Source: Streptomyces sp. TSRI0107 (lineage in GTDB: Bacteria > Actinomycetota > Actinomycetes > Streptomycetales > Streptomycetaceae). From it: 64,000 nucleotides of DNA. This document shows, piece by piece, positions 24,129 to 32,459 of the stretch. The stretch is taken from NCBI RefSeq assembly GCF_001905845.1, contig NZ_LIVZ01000015.1, positions 152,818 to 216,817 on the forward strand. Reading direction: 5' to 3'. The notes beneath the pieces were generated by a model. The model did no database searches and was not told where the DNA came from. It saw nothing but the letters and a program-made list of their open reading frames with translations. Positions within the stretch are counted from its first letter, which is position 1. Every line of letters begins with the position of its first letter. The position numbers and the translations under genes are program-made.

Positions 24129-24893
24129 TCACGGTTCTCCACGCGGCGGCTGCCTGCCGGCCACGGTCCGACGGGGCAGCGCGGGCGGCTCCGCCGGAAA
24201 GCCGTCGTCAGCGCCGTCCCCGGCTACGGCGGCCTGCGCATCAGGGGTCTCACTCGCGCCGAACCAGGACACGGCCTCCCCGTCGGCCGGCGGGACCACC
24301 GGCCGAGGCGTCCTCGCCACGGCTGCCGCCCGCCCGGCCGGTGCCGGCCGGGAGCCGGTGCCGACGGGCAGGAAGAAGACGTCGCCGACGATGTCGGAGT
24401 GGAGGGTGACGATGCCGGAAGGCAGTTCCAGGTGGGCACTGCTGCTGGGTGACACGGCCGCGTGCGCGGCGAGGTGCCGCAGTTGGTCGCCGGTGACGGT
24501 CTCCTCCCGGATGAACTCGCCCCCGACCGAGCTCAGCCCCTGGAAGCGGCTGGTGTAGCGAGGGGCGGTGATGCGCTGGACCTCGCCCGCGGCGAGCCGG
24601 TGGACCAGTGCGAACCGGCTGTCGGGCCGAGCGCGCTCCTCCCACCAGCCGGCCACCACGTCATCGGACAGGACCGGCCCGCCCGGCCGGTCGGGCCTCT
24701 CCCACCGGCCGTCGCGGCGCCACCACTCCAGCCCGTCGGGGCTGCTGGCGCAGTCCCCGTCCACCAGCGGCGGAAGCGTGGTGGCTGCCTGAGCGGCACG
24801 CGCCTGCGCGAAGAACTGGGCGGCCGCCAGACGTGGCCCCTGGTGCGCACCGGTGGCGCGCCCGGGCGTGACGGGAAGAGCAGAAGTAGGCAT
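24129..24893 (-). CDS. Hypothetical tryptophan-rich partner of the pilin-signal protein
   Basis: 254 residues, not recognised. ATG 24893 follows CAGGAGA. Residues about 45-165 look folded and are notable for paired tryptophans (GLEWWRRDGRW, VAGWWEERA), then QRITAPRYTSRF, GGEFIREETVT and a hydrophobic strand IVTLHSDIVGDVFFLPVG. The remaining 80 residues are proline, alanine and glutamate rich and probably disordered. There is no signal peptide. It is the second gene of an operon, 82 bp after the 582-residue protein with a pilin-type signal, so a role as its chaperone, adaptor or immunity-like partner is plausible but unproven. Confidence 0.65.
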   Translation of the reverse strand: MPTSALPVTPGRATGAHQGPRLAAAQFFAQARAAQAATTLPPLVDGDCASSPDGLEWWRRDGRWERPDRPGGPVLSDDVVAGWWEERARPDSRFALVHRLAAGEVQRITAPRYTSRFQGLSSVGGEFIREETVTGDQLRHLAAHAAVSPSSSAHLELPSGIVTLHSDIVGDVFFLPVGTGSRPAPAGRAAAVARTPRPVVPPADGEAVSWFGASETPDAQAAVAGDGADDGFPAEPPALPRRTVAGRQPPRGEP

Positions 24894-24975
24894 GGGAAAT
24901 CTCCTGACTGGCCGCGGCGGAGATGCGGGCCGGTCCTGGCGGTGCGGGAGAGCGGTCAGGTCGCCGCGACACCGC

Positions 24976-26724
24976 TCAGGCTGTGATGGGCTTGGTGTCG
25001 GAGCACTTGGTGAACGGCTTCCACGGCCTGCTGCCGTCCACCTGCGGGGCACCCGCGTAGGTCGGGTTGCCGGTGATGGTCTGTGTCTTCTCCTCGTGTG
25101 TGACGTCGATGCCGAACAGCTTGAATCCCACGCCGAGCGAGCCGGCGGACAGGCCGAAGCCGATTCCGAGGGAGGCGTTCCACCAGTCGGTGTCGACGTC
25201 GTAGTCCAGGCTGGAGATCTGGGCGTTGTCGTGCAGCAGGCGCTCGATCGGCCCCGCGGTCGCGGACGACTTGTCCGCGAGGTCACTCGGGGAGGGGACG
25301 CCTCGTTCCGCGGGGTTGCCGCCGCGGCCGCGTATCCAGTCCTCCACGGCTGTGCGGTCCTCGTCGTCGGTCAGCACGATCTCGGCGCTCTCGGTGTGCA
25401 GCGTGGAATGGGTCTTGCCACCGCCCGCGCCGATGTCGATCGTGACCGGGCCGGTGTTCACGGAGCCGCCGACGTTGATGCCGCCGCCCCTGCCGCTTTC
25501 CTCGCTCGTGACGATCTTCAGCTTCTCGGGGCGGTGCGGCTTCTTCTCCTTCACCTCCTTGTCGTACGCGGCGGCGTCGTAGGTGACGGCGATCTGCTGC
25601 ATGTGCGTGCCGTCGGCCTTGCCTCCCACGCCCGCGCTGCCGCCCATGGAGAAGGTGTAGACGAAGGTGACCTTCCCCGCGTCCGGACCGGTCTTCGTGC
25701 GCATGACGACCACGTCCTTGCTCATGGCCCCGGACAGGCCCTGGAGAGAGCCGCCGCCGACGCCCTTGGTGTCCGGAGCGGAGCCGACGAGGGTCTCCTG
25801 GGCCTGCTTGGTCCTGCGCGCGAGCTCGGCGGACGAGGCCCCCGGATTGGCCTTCTTGATCTCCTTGGCGATGTCGTCCTTCAGGGACTTCAGCTTCTTG
25901 TCGTCCTTGGCGTACTTCCCGCCGAAGCTCACGTCGCCCGACACGTCGGTCGTGGTCTTGGTGATGTCGACGTCCGGAGCCTTCTCGGGATCGACGTCGG
26001 GCTTCTTCTTCTTTGCGTGGTGGCCGCAGACCATGCCGAGCTCGGTGGAATGAGGGCCCGCCGGGCGGCTGCGGCACTTCTCCGCCGCCTTGAGGAACTC
26101 CGCGAACTGCTTCGCGTCCTTGAGGTTCTCCTCCAGGTCCTTCTGGTGGTCGTCCGACTTGTGGGCGTTGAACATCCACTGCCCGCCGCTGCCGCTGCTC
26201 TTGACGTAGCTGCCGCCCAGCGATGCGCCTCCGCCCCAGTTCTTCAGACCCGGGATGCTCGCACTGATGCTGCCGGCGACTCCCCCGCCCTTGGTGGCCA
26301 TGCGCTCCAGCGTCACCGAGCCGTCCGACCACTGCTGGACCTTGATCTGCTCGCTGGAGGAGATCTTGATGAAGAGGATCTGCACGACCACGGTGTCCTT
26401 CGTCTCTTCCGACGAGAGCAGACACTTGGCCGGCTGGAAGGGATCGTCGTCCGGCGGCGGCGCCTCGGGACCGCCGGTGGGATCACCGTCCCCCGGCGGC
26501 TTGCCCGCGTCGTCGCCCTTTCCGCCGCATCCGCCGCCGCCGGCCAGTCGCTCGACCTGACAGATCAGTTTGTGGTCGACGTCCGTTCCGAGTGCGGTTC
26601 CCGCAATGGCCAGGACGACGGCTCCGACCACCGCGACCAGACCGAGATACTCCGTGGTCCCCTGTCCACGGTCCGCGTCCGTCGCGCCCCCGCGCACCGT
26701 CCGTTCCGGTTCCGAACCACGCAT
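24976..26724 (-). CDS. 582-residue glycine-rich protein with pilin-type class III signal
   Basis: The N-terminus matches Flp/TadE prepilins: a short basic leader, then DRGQGTTEYLG with Gly20-Gln21 as the expected cleavage point and Glu25 at +5, then a hydrophobic helix (LVAVVGAVVLAIAGTALG). After an acidic, proline- and glycine-rich linker (residues about 60-95) comes a 480-residue extracellular-type region rich in Gly, Lys and Thr (GGGVAGSISASIPGLKNWGG, GRGGGINVGGSVNTGP, SLGIGFGLSAGSLGVGFKLF), with about six cysteines. A lysine-rich helical stretch is in the middle (residues about 250-320). No family recognised. It is far larger than a pilin or TadE and lies 3 kb from a Tad locus. Confidence 0.8.
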   Translation of the reverse strand: MRGSEPERTVRGGATDADRGQGTTEYLGLVAVVGAVVLAIAGTALGTDVDHKLICQVERLAGGGGCGGKGDDAGKPPGDGDPTGGPEAPPPDDDPFQPAKCLLSSEETKDTVVVQILFIKISSSEQIKVQQWSDGSVTLERMATKGGGVAGSISASIPGLKNWGGGASLGGSYVKSSGSGGQWMFNAHKSDDHQKDLEENLKDAKQFAEFLKAAEKCRSRPAGPHSTELGMVCGHHAKKKKPDVDPEKAPDVDITKTTTDVSGDVSFGGKYAKDDKKLKSLKDDIAKEIKKANPGASSAELARRTKQAQETLVGSAPDTKGVGGGSLQGLSGAMSKDVVVMRTKTGPDAGKVTFVYTFSMGGSAGVGGKADGTHMQQIAVTYDAAAYDKEVKEKKPHRPEKLKIVTSEESGRGGGINVGGSVNTGPVTIDIGAGGGKTHSTLHTESAEIVLTDDEDRTAVEDWIRGRGGNPAERGVPSPSDLADKSSATAGPIERLLHDNAQISSLDYDVDTDWWNASLGIGFGLSAGSLGVGFKLFGIDVTHEEKTQTITGNPTYAGAPQVDGSRPWKPFTKCSDTKPITA

Positions 26725-26830
26725 GCTCCAGCCTCTCGGTCGTCCAACCGCTACTCGTATACGGCCACTTCGGCGGGTATGACGGTAGGAACGGACCAGG
26801 ACTCGGCGACAGGGCCCCCGGTGCCCATCG

Positions 26831-26847
26831 GGGCCTAATGCAGGCCC
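26831..26847. promoter_or_regulatory. Candidate operator (GGGCC-N7-GGCCC)
   Basis: GGGCCTAATGCAGGCCC is a 5-7-5 inverted repeat in the 229 bp divergent spacer between the pilin-signal operon and the GAF/PucR regulator. The same arrangement, GGGCCTGTTATGGGCCC, occurs at 29079-29095 just downstream of the regulator gene, so this regulator may bind both. Confidence 0.4.
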
Positions 26848-26953
26848 AAAGCCATGACGCCGTCACGCGGTGTGCGGCCATGGAGAGAATCTCCATCCCT
26901 GGTGTGACGGTGTGGTCGATCGCTCCATGGCCTTCGGAAACCACGGCCGCATC

Positions 26954-28879
26954 ATGGAGAGCATGGAAGACCGACGTCCGACCACCTCGTCCGGTGACCC
27001 GTGGCTCGACATGCTGACCGACGGCTGGACGTCCGTGGAGATCGAGGATTACCGCCGCCTGCGGCTGACCGAGTCGCCGGCGCACGAACATCAGGCCATC
27101 GAGGTCCAGGCCTTGCGTACGCTCGCGCTCCGCGAGCGGCTGGCGGAACAGCAGCGGCACGCGGACGAGCTCAGGGTCCTCAACGGTCTCGCGCGGCGGC
27201 TCGCGTCACTGAGGGCTTCTTCGGAGGTGCTGCAGGAGGTGGCCGTCCAGGCACGGCGCCTGCTGGGCGTCGACGTCTCGTACATCATGCTGACCGAGGC
27301 GGACGGGACACTGCGCATCGACGTCGCGGACGGATCGATGGGATCGAGCCTGCGCGGCATCCGGTTGCCCTCACAGAGCGGTCTCGGCGGCGAGGTCGTA
27401 CGCACGGGCCGGCCCGTCTGGAGCGAGGCGTACCTCGACGACACCTGCTTCCCCCACACCCCGTCGAGTGACGCGGCGGCCGCCGACGAACGGCTGGGCG
27501 GAATCCTCGGGGTCCCGCTGATCGCCGGGGAGGAGACCATCGGTGTCCTGTTCGCCGCCGACCGGCGCTCGCGGCTCTTCGTCGCGCGGGAGGTGGAACT
27601 GCTGGCCGCACTGGCGTCGCATGCCGCGGTGGCCATCACGAACGCACGACTGTTCGAGCAGTACCGGGCCACGGCCCGCGACCTCCAGACCGCCTACGAG
27701 CACCTCACCCACACCGACAACGTGCGTCAGCGCGCCATCGAGCTGCGCGAGGAACTCACCGGCGTGATCATCCACGGAGGGGGCTTCAAGGAGATCGCCG
27801 CCGCCCTCGAGAGCGCGCTGGGCACACCGGTCGCCGTCTTCGACCACCTCGACAAGCGGCTGGCGGGGTCACCCGTGGGGGTGCCGGGCGGGCCGGGCGG
27901 GGTCAGGGAGCTCGTCGGCCTCGCCGGCGATCCCGCCCCTCGCCGGCTTCGCGACGAGCACGGTGAGCGCGTCATGGTCCCGGTGCTGCTGCGCAGCGGA
28001 TACGCCGGCTGCCTCGTCGCGGCGTCGCCCACACCGATCGACGACGAGGCCGTGCATCTGCTGACCATCGGCGCGACCTCGGTGGCGCTGGTCGTCATGT
28101 CCGAGCGCTCCCTCGCGGAAGCCGAGCGGCGCAACCGCGGCGAGGTCATCAACGCGCTGCTCTCCTCGGACATCGACGAGGCGACCACCCGGCGAAGAGC
28201 CCGGTCCGCGGGAATCGACATGGAGAGGATCACGGCCGTCGCCGTACTCGATCCAGCGCCCGACGACTCCCACGGAGCCGTCCAGTGGGGGCAGCGGCTC
28301 GTGTCCGAGCTCGGCGGCTGGTCGGCCGAGTACTCGGACCACGTCGTCGCGCTGATCGCCGGGGCCTCCCCCGTGGAGGTACGGGACCGGCTCACGTCCC
28401 TCGCCGCCGGAACGGAGCTGCCCTGCACGGTCGGCGTCGCGTCCTGCTCGGGTGGCAGCCGCGCTGCCCGCGACTCCCATGAGAAGGCCCGGCAGACAGC
28501 CACCGTGCTGAACGCCCTCGGAAGACCGGGAACCTGCGCCCAGGCGTCCGAACTCGGCGTCTACCGAGGCCTGTTCAATCAGGCGGGGCGAGACGAGATA
28601 GCCGCGTTCGTGCGCCTCACCATCGGCCCGTTGCTCGAACACGACCGACGACGCCGGCGTACGCTCGCGCACACCCTGGGCGTGTATCTCGATCAGTCCC
28701 GGCACCACGCCAGGACCTGCGGCGAGCTGCACATTCACGCCAACACCCTGTACCAGCGCCTGGAGAAGATCACCGAGCTCATCGGGCCCCGCTGGAAGGA
28801 CCCCTCGCACAGCCTCGAGATTCAGCTCGCGCTGCGGATGCAGCGCCTGCTCGACACCTTGGCCCCGCGCCATGACTGA
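26954..28879 (+). CDS. GAF-domain PucR-type transcriptional regulator
   Basis: About 641 residues. After an N-terminal segment and a coiled coil (residues about 45-75), a GAF domain (about 80-235: LRIDVADGSMGSSLRGIRL, SGLGGEVVRTGRPVWSEAYL, GVPLIAGEETIGVLFAADRR) is followed by a second sensor region and a degenerate GGDEF-like stretch (about 410-520). The C-terminal PucR helix-turn-helix is clear (about 580-635: LAHTLGVYLDQSRHHARTCG, HIHANTLYQRLEKI). Regulators of this layout control purine, aromatic or proline catabolism. The start is uncertain among ATG 26927, 26954 and 26963. It is divergent from the pilin-signal operon. Confidence 0.85.
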   Translation: MESMEDRRPTTSSGDPWLDMLTDGWTSVEIEDYRRLRLTESPAHEHQAIEVQALRTLALRERLAEQQRHADELRVLNGLARRLASLRASSEVLQEVAVQARRLLGVDVSYIMLTEADGTLRIDVADGSMGSSLRGIRLPSQSGLGGEVVRTGRPVWSEAYLDDTCFPHTPSSDAAAADERLGGILGVPLIAGEETIGVLFAADRRSRLFVAREVELLAALASHAAVAITNARLFEQYRATARDLQTAYEHLTHTDNVRQRAIELREELTGVIIHGGGFKEIAAALESALGTPVAVFDHLDKRLAGSPVGVPGGPGGVRELVGLAGDPAPRRLRDEHGERVMVPVLLRSGYAGCLVAASPTPIDDEAVHLLTIGATSVALVVMSERSLAEAERRNRGEVINALLSSDIDEATTRRRARSAGIDMERITAVAVLDPAPDDSHGAVQWGQRLVSELGGWSAEYSDHVVALIAGASPVEVRDRLTSLAAGTELPCTVGVASCSGGSRAARDSHEKARQTATVLNALGRPGTCAQASELGVYRGLFNQAGRDEIAAFVRLTIGPLLEHDRRRRRTLAHTLGVYLDQSRHHARTCGELHIHANTLYQRLEKITELIGPRWKDPSHSLEIQLALRMQRLLDTLAPRHD

Positions 28880-29559
28880 CCCGCTGAGCCTGGGCCCCCG
28901 AATCGCCGACCGTGCATGCCCGCCTTTCCCTTGCCGGCCGGCCTGGTCGCGCAGCTCACAGCGCCGGCCTGCCCGATCCGGCGGCCGCCGTGCCCGTTTG
29001 CCGTTCCACGCGCCCGTGGTCGTGACCGTACGGGCAAGGGCGGCAGCTCCCCGGCAGTCCACTGCCCGGACGTCAATTGGGCCTGTTATGGGCCCGCCTG
29101 GGTACGGCGGCCCTGTCATGGGCCCTGATTCGTTCGTAGCGTCTTCTCCAGGGAACCGGGTCGGAAGCTTCGCAGGAACGTGACGAACGCGTGAGACGGA
29201 AAAAGCTTGGTGTGCGGGCGATCGCCGGCTGTGCCGCCGGTCTGCCCATTGATGTGCCATGCATTGCGGATTGGGCCGATGGCACAACGTACGGCCACTT
29301 ATGTTGACGAGTTTTCCCTCACGGCCTTAGATCTGCGCCAGATGACTGGTTCAGCGGCTGATGCCCGGAAGCTGGGATCCGAATGGAGCTTGGGATCCGA
29401 ATGGAGCTCCGGACACGAGCCGAGACGTTCCGTGCGGTCGCATCGGTCATGACCGACGGCAGGCAACCGCGAGAACAAGAAGCGCCGTTGCCGTTCCGAA
29501 TCGATTCGGCGCACCCCAGGAAGGCAGGTGTGCCGACAGCCGTCAGACAAGGAGCCCGC
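28880..29559. other. 680 bp non-coding region before the Tad locus
   Basis: No credible gene. GC content drops around 29280-29340, which suggests promoter DNA for the Tad locus. It contains a 5-7-5 palindrome (29079-29095) with a related 14 bp direct repeat (cores CCTGTTATGGGCCC at 29082 and CCTGTCATGGGCCC at 29112, 30 bp apart), an 8 bp inverted repeat TGTGCCAT/ATGGCACA (29253-29260 and 29279-29286), and a perfect 18 bp tandem duplication (29373-29408). Confidence 0.6.
29373..29408 (+). repeat. Perfect 18 bp tandem duplication
   Basis: TGGGATCCGAATGGAGCT occurs twice head to tail (29373-29390, 29391-29408), about 150 bp upstream of the first Tad-locus gene. Confidence 0.9.
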
Positions 29560-30417
29560 GTGTCCACTGCGATCGCCGTCACCAGCGCCGACATGGCGCT
29601 GCCCGCACAGGACGACCGCACCGTGCCCGCCGCCGTCCTGAACGATCTGGACCGGCAGCCGATGGAACATTCCGTGGATGCCGTGCGGACCCTGCTCGAC
29701 CGGCACGGGCACGTGATCGTCGTCTACTCGGACGCCGTCCCGGCGGCCGTGAATCGCCGGCTGCACGCGGTACGCTCCCTGCTGGAGAGCGATCGCATCG
29801 CCCTGTTCCGGCCGGAGCTGCCGCCTCTCGGTGTCGCCGTGCTGGCACGCCAGTTGAGGCAGCTGGCCGCCTGTGGGATCAGCCCCGGCGTGCTCGCCTC
29901 GGCCGGGACGCTGCTCACCCATTACGTCCACTGCGGCGCCGTACTGAATTCCGTCATCCGCCTCGACCGCGTGCCCGTCGGACTCAAGGCGCACGCGAAG
30001 TCGTGGATGCCTGGCAGCCGGTTCGGCGTGATCGCCCACCCCGCCCCCCAGCTGATCCGCGTGGGCGGCGAAGCCACCCTCACCGGACCGGACTTCGGCA
30101 GCTGGATGCTCGTCGCCAAGGGCCGGCTCGAGTCGGACTGGGCCGGCGCCACCCTGGCCCCGGCCTGGAACATGGCCGGGCTGCGCGAGGCGGCGCTGCC
30201 GGCCGAGTCGGCGGCATGGTGGGGGACGGGAAAGCTGGTCGAGTTCTGCACCTACCTGCCCGACCCGCTGGTCCTGTACCAGCTGGTCACCTCGGCGCGT
30301 CGAAGCGTGTGCCACTGGTGTGGCATCGATGTCATCGGCGACCACTGCGTCTTCTGCTCGGCCACCGCGCCGGCCGGTGACGAGCCCGTTCGTGAGGCTC
30401 ACACGTCCCCGGAGTGA
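29560..30417 (+). CDS. Hypothetical protein with C-terminal zinc ribbon, first gene of the Tad locus
   Basis: 285 residues. GTG 29560 follows AAGGAG at good spacing; earlier in-frame starts would add a leader through repetitive non-coding DNA. The main part is alpha/beta without signal peptide or membrane helix; it includes LDRHGHVIVVYSDAVPAAVN and GVIAHPAPQLIRVGG. Near the C-terminus CHWCGIDVIGDHCVFC gives a Cys-x2-Cys-x8-Cys-x2-Cys zinc ribbon. I do not recognise the family. The gene is 68 bp upstream of cpaB and in the same orientation, so it probably belongs to the pilus operon as a cytosolic regulator or assembly factor. Confidence 0.7.
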   Translation: MSTAIAVTSADMALPAQDDRTVPAAVLNDLDRQPMEHSVDAVRTLLDRHGHVIVVYSDAVPAAVNRRLHAVRSLLESDRIALFRPELPPLGVAVLARQLRQLAACGISPGVLASAGTLLTHYVHCGAVLNSVIRLDRVPVGLKAHAKSWMPGSRFGVIAHPAPQLIRVGGEATLTGPDFGSWMLVAKGRLESDWAGATLAPAWNMAGLREAALPAESAAWWGTGKLVEFCTYLPDPLVLYQLVTSARRSVCHWCGIDVIGDHCVFCSATAPAGDEPVREAHTSPE

Positions 30418-30485
30418 GCCCGCGCCGGCCGGCCCCACTGTCCCACTTTGCTCGACCGATATCCCCCGATGAGGTTGCACGGTTC

Positions 30486-31193
30486 ATGAACTCCCGTCAG
30501 CGCCGCGGCGTGATACTTCTGCTCCTGTCCGTCCTCTGTGCCCTCGGCGCGTTCGCGGGCGTGCTGTCCGTGATCAACGACGCCAAGTCGAAAGTCGGAC
30601 CCGAGGTCACGGCCTACCGGCTCAAGACCGATGTGAAGCCGTACACGCCGCTGGCCACGAGCCAGTTCGAGAAGATCAAGATGCCGAAGCGGTGGCTGTC
30701 GCCCAACGCCGTCACCGACATCACCCGGATCCAGGGGAAGACCGCGGTCACCACACTCCGGCAGGGCTCCCTGCTGCAGAGCGACATGATCGTGGACCAG
30801 CCCGTCCTGCGGCCGGGACAGCAGGAGGTCGCCATCATGATCGACGCGGCGACCGGCGTGGCCGGCAAGATCACCCCGGGCTCCAAGGTCAACGTGTACG
30901 CCACCTTCCCGGGGAAGCACGAGGGCGATCCCGCTCAGTCCAAGGTCATCGTGACCGGCGCCAAGGTGCTCGACGTGGGCCGGATCACCGCTCTGGACCC
31001 GGTCTCCGACGGCAGGGAGCCGAAGCTCGGCGAGGCCGTCCCCATCACCTTCGCGCTCGACACCACCGACGCCCAGCGCGTCACCTACGCCGAGTCCTTC
31101 GCCCAGCGCGTCCGGCTCGCGCTGGTCGCGCCCGGCGGCGACAGCGGCGTTCCCGCCGAGGACCGGACCTATGAACTCGCGAAGGACAAGTGA
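30486..31193 (+). CDS. cpaB: CpaB/RcpC-like Flp pilus assembly protein
   Basis: 235 residues. One N-terminal membrane helix (residues about 7-28, GVILLLLSVLCALGAFAGVL) anchors an extracytoplasmic SAF domain (about 40-105: TDVKPYTPLATSQFEKIKMP, GKTAVTTLRQGSLLQSDMI) followed by the RcpC/CpaB C-terminal part (GVAGKITPGSKVNVYAT). In diderm Tad systems CpaB stabilises the secretin; this organism has no outer membrane, so its role is probably in the cell-wall passage. ATG 30486 follows GATGAGG. It is the first recognisable Tad gene, followed after 9 bp by tadZ. Confidence 0.9.
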   Translation: MNSRQRRGVILLLLSVLCALGAFAGVLSVINDAKSKVGPEVTAYRLKTDVKPYTPLATSQFEKIKMPKRWLSPNAVTDITRIQGKTAVTTLRQGSLLQSDMIVDQPVLRPGQQEVAIMIDAATGVAGKITPGSKVNVYATFPGKHEGDPAQSKVIVTGAKVLDVGRITALDPVSDGREPKLGEAVPITFALDTTDAQRVTYAESFAQRVRLALVAPGGDSGVPAEDRTYELAKDK

Positions 31194-31202
31194 GAGGCCC
31201 GC

Positions 31203-32459
31203 ATGCCCACGAGGATCCTCCCGGCTGTCGGTGACGCGGACGCGGTCCGGTCCCTCACGACACTGCTCAGCCAGCTCCCGGACGCGGAGCCCCTGACCCC
31301 CGTCGCCGACTCCACCCAGCTCGTCGACACCCTCGCGCGCCTGGCCGCCGAGTCCGTCGACGAACTGCCCGAGGTGGTGGTCGTGCACGAGCGCGTCGGC
31401 CCGGTCCCCGCCCTGGAGCTGATCCGCGAAGTGGCGCTGCGCTTCCCGGCCGTCGGCGTCATCCTGGTCACCTCCGACGCCGGCCCCACCCTGTTCCAGG
31501 CCGCCATGGACTCCGGGGCGCGCGGGCTGGTGGCCCTGCCCCTGAGCTACGAGGAACTGGTCAGCCGGGTACAGGCGGTGGCCCAGTGGTCCGTGGGCGT
31601 ACGGCGCCATCTCGGGCACGGCGGCGACGTGTTCACCGGCACCGGCGGGCGGGTGGTGACGGTGAGCGGCGCCAAGGGCGGTGTGGGCGCCACCCTGACG
31701 GCCGTCCACCTCGCCCTGGCCGCACAGTCCTCCGGCCACAGCACGGCCCTGGTCGACATGGACCTCCAGGCCGGGGACATCGCCTCCTACCTGGACGTCC
31801 GGTTCCGCCGCTCGGTCGTGGACCTGGCCGCCATCACCGACATCTCCCCCCGCGTCCTGGCCGACGCCGTCTACCGCCACGGCACCGGTCTCGCGCTGCT
31901 GCTCGCCCCCGGCGAGGGCGAACGCGGCGAGGAGGTCACCGACCGGGCCGCCCGCCAGCTCGTCAGCGTCCTGCGTTCCCGCTACGAGGTGATCGTCCTG
32001 GACTGCGGCGCCCAGATGAGCGGCGCCGCGGCGGCCGCCGTGGAGATGGCCGACACCGCGCTGCTGCTCACCACCCCGGACGTGGTCGCGGTACGCGCCG
32101 CGAAACGGACGGTTCGTATGTGGGGCCGGCTCCAGATCCGCAAGGCCGAGGAGACCACGGTCGTCGTCAACCGCCACAGCCGCGATACGGACATCCAGCC
32201 GCCCCTCGTCCGGAAGATCACCGGCGCGGGGCTGGCGGGCACGGCGATCCCCGCGAACTTCAAGGAGCTTCAGGGCGCGGTCGACGCCGGCCGCATCCAC
32301 GAGCTGGACGACAAGAGCACGGTCAAGCAGGCCCTGTGGGCTCTCGCGGGCGAGCTGGGCATCGTCAAGGCCCCCGACGCCGAGCGCAAGGGCGGCGGAC
32401 GGCTGCGGGGCGACCGGGGGCCGCTGCGTGTCCGGCGGCGCAAGGAGGCGGGGCGATGA
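31203..32459 (+). CDS. tadZ: TadZ/CpaE-like MinD-family ATPase
   Basis: 418 residues. The N-terminal 130 residues form a receiver-like domain lacking the usual phosphorylation aspartate context, and are followed by a ParA/MinD domain. The Walker A region is VSGAKGGVGATL (residues 155-165): the signature lysine (Lys158) is present, but the P-loop lysine before Thr is replaced by Ala163, as in several TadZ proteins. VDMDLQAGD and VIVLDCGAQM give the switch and Walker B segments. TadZ localises the Tad machine to a pole or site. It overlaps the next gene by ATGA. Confidence 0.9.
   Translation: MPTRILPAVGDADAVRSLTTLLSQLPDAEPLTPVADSTQLVDTLARLAAESVDELPEVVVVHERVGPVPALELIREVALRFPAVGVILVTSDAGPTLFQAAMDSGARGLVALPLSYEELVSRVQAVAQWSVGVRRHLGHGGDVFTGTGGRVVTVSGAKGGVGATLTAVHLALAAQSSGHSTALVDMDLQAGDIASYLDVRFRRSVVDLAAITDISPRVLADAVYRHGTGLALLLAPGEGERGEEVTDRAARQLVSVLRSRYEVIVLDCGAQMSGAAAAAVEMADTALLLTTPDVVAVRAAKRTVRMWGRLQIRKAEETTVVVNRHSRDTDIQPPLVRKITGAGLAGTAIPANFKELQGAVDAGRIHELDDKSTVKQALWALAGELGIVKAPDAERKGGGRLRGDRGPLRVRRRKEAGR

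Noticed and set aside
24853..26838. Plus-strand open frame antisense to the pilin-signal protein
   Set aside because: Leucine/valine-rich shadow without a ribosome site; the minus strand has the class III signal and lysine-rich codon pattern of a real protein.
29282..29452. Possible micro-protein before the Tad locus
   Set aside because: Its sequence is mostly produced by the 18 bp tandem repeat (LGSEWS twice), lacks a ribosome site and sits in probable promoter DNA.
31203..32459. Reading the N-terminal part of TadZ as a true two-component receiver
   Set aside because: The sequence aligns with the pseudo-receiver domain of CpaE/TadZ and I could not see the aspartate pair and lysine required for phosphorylation.
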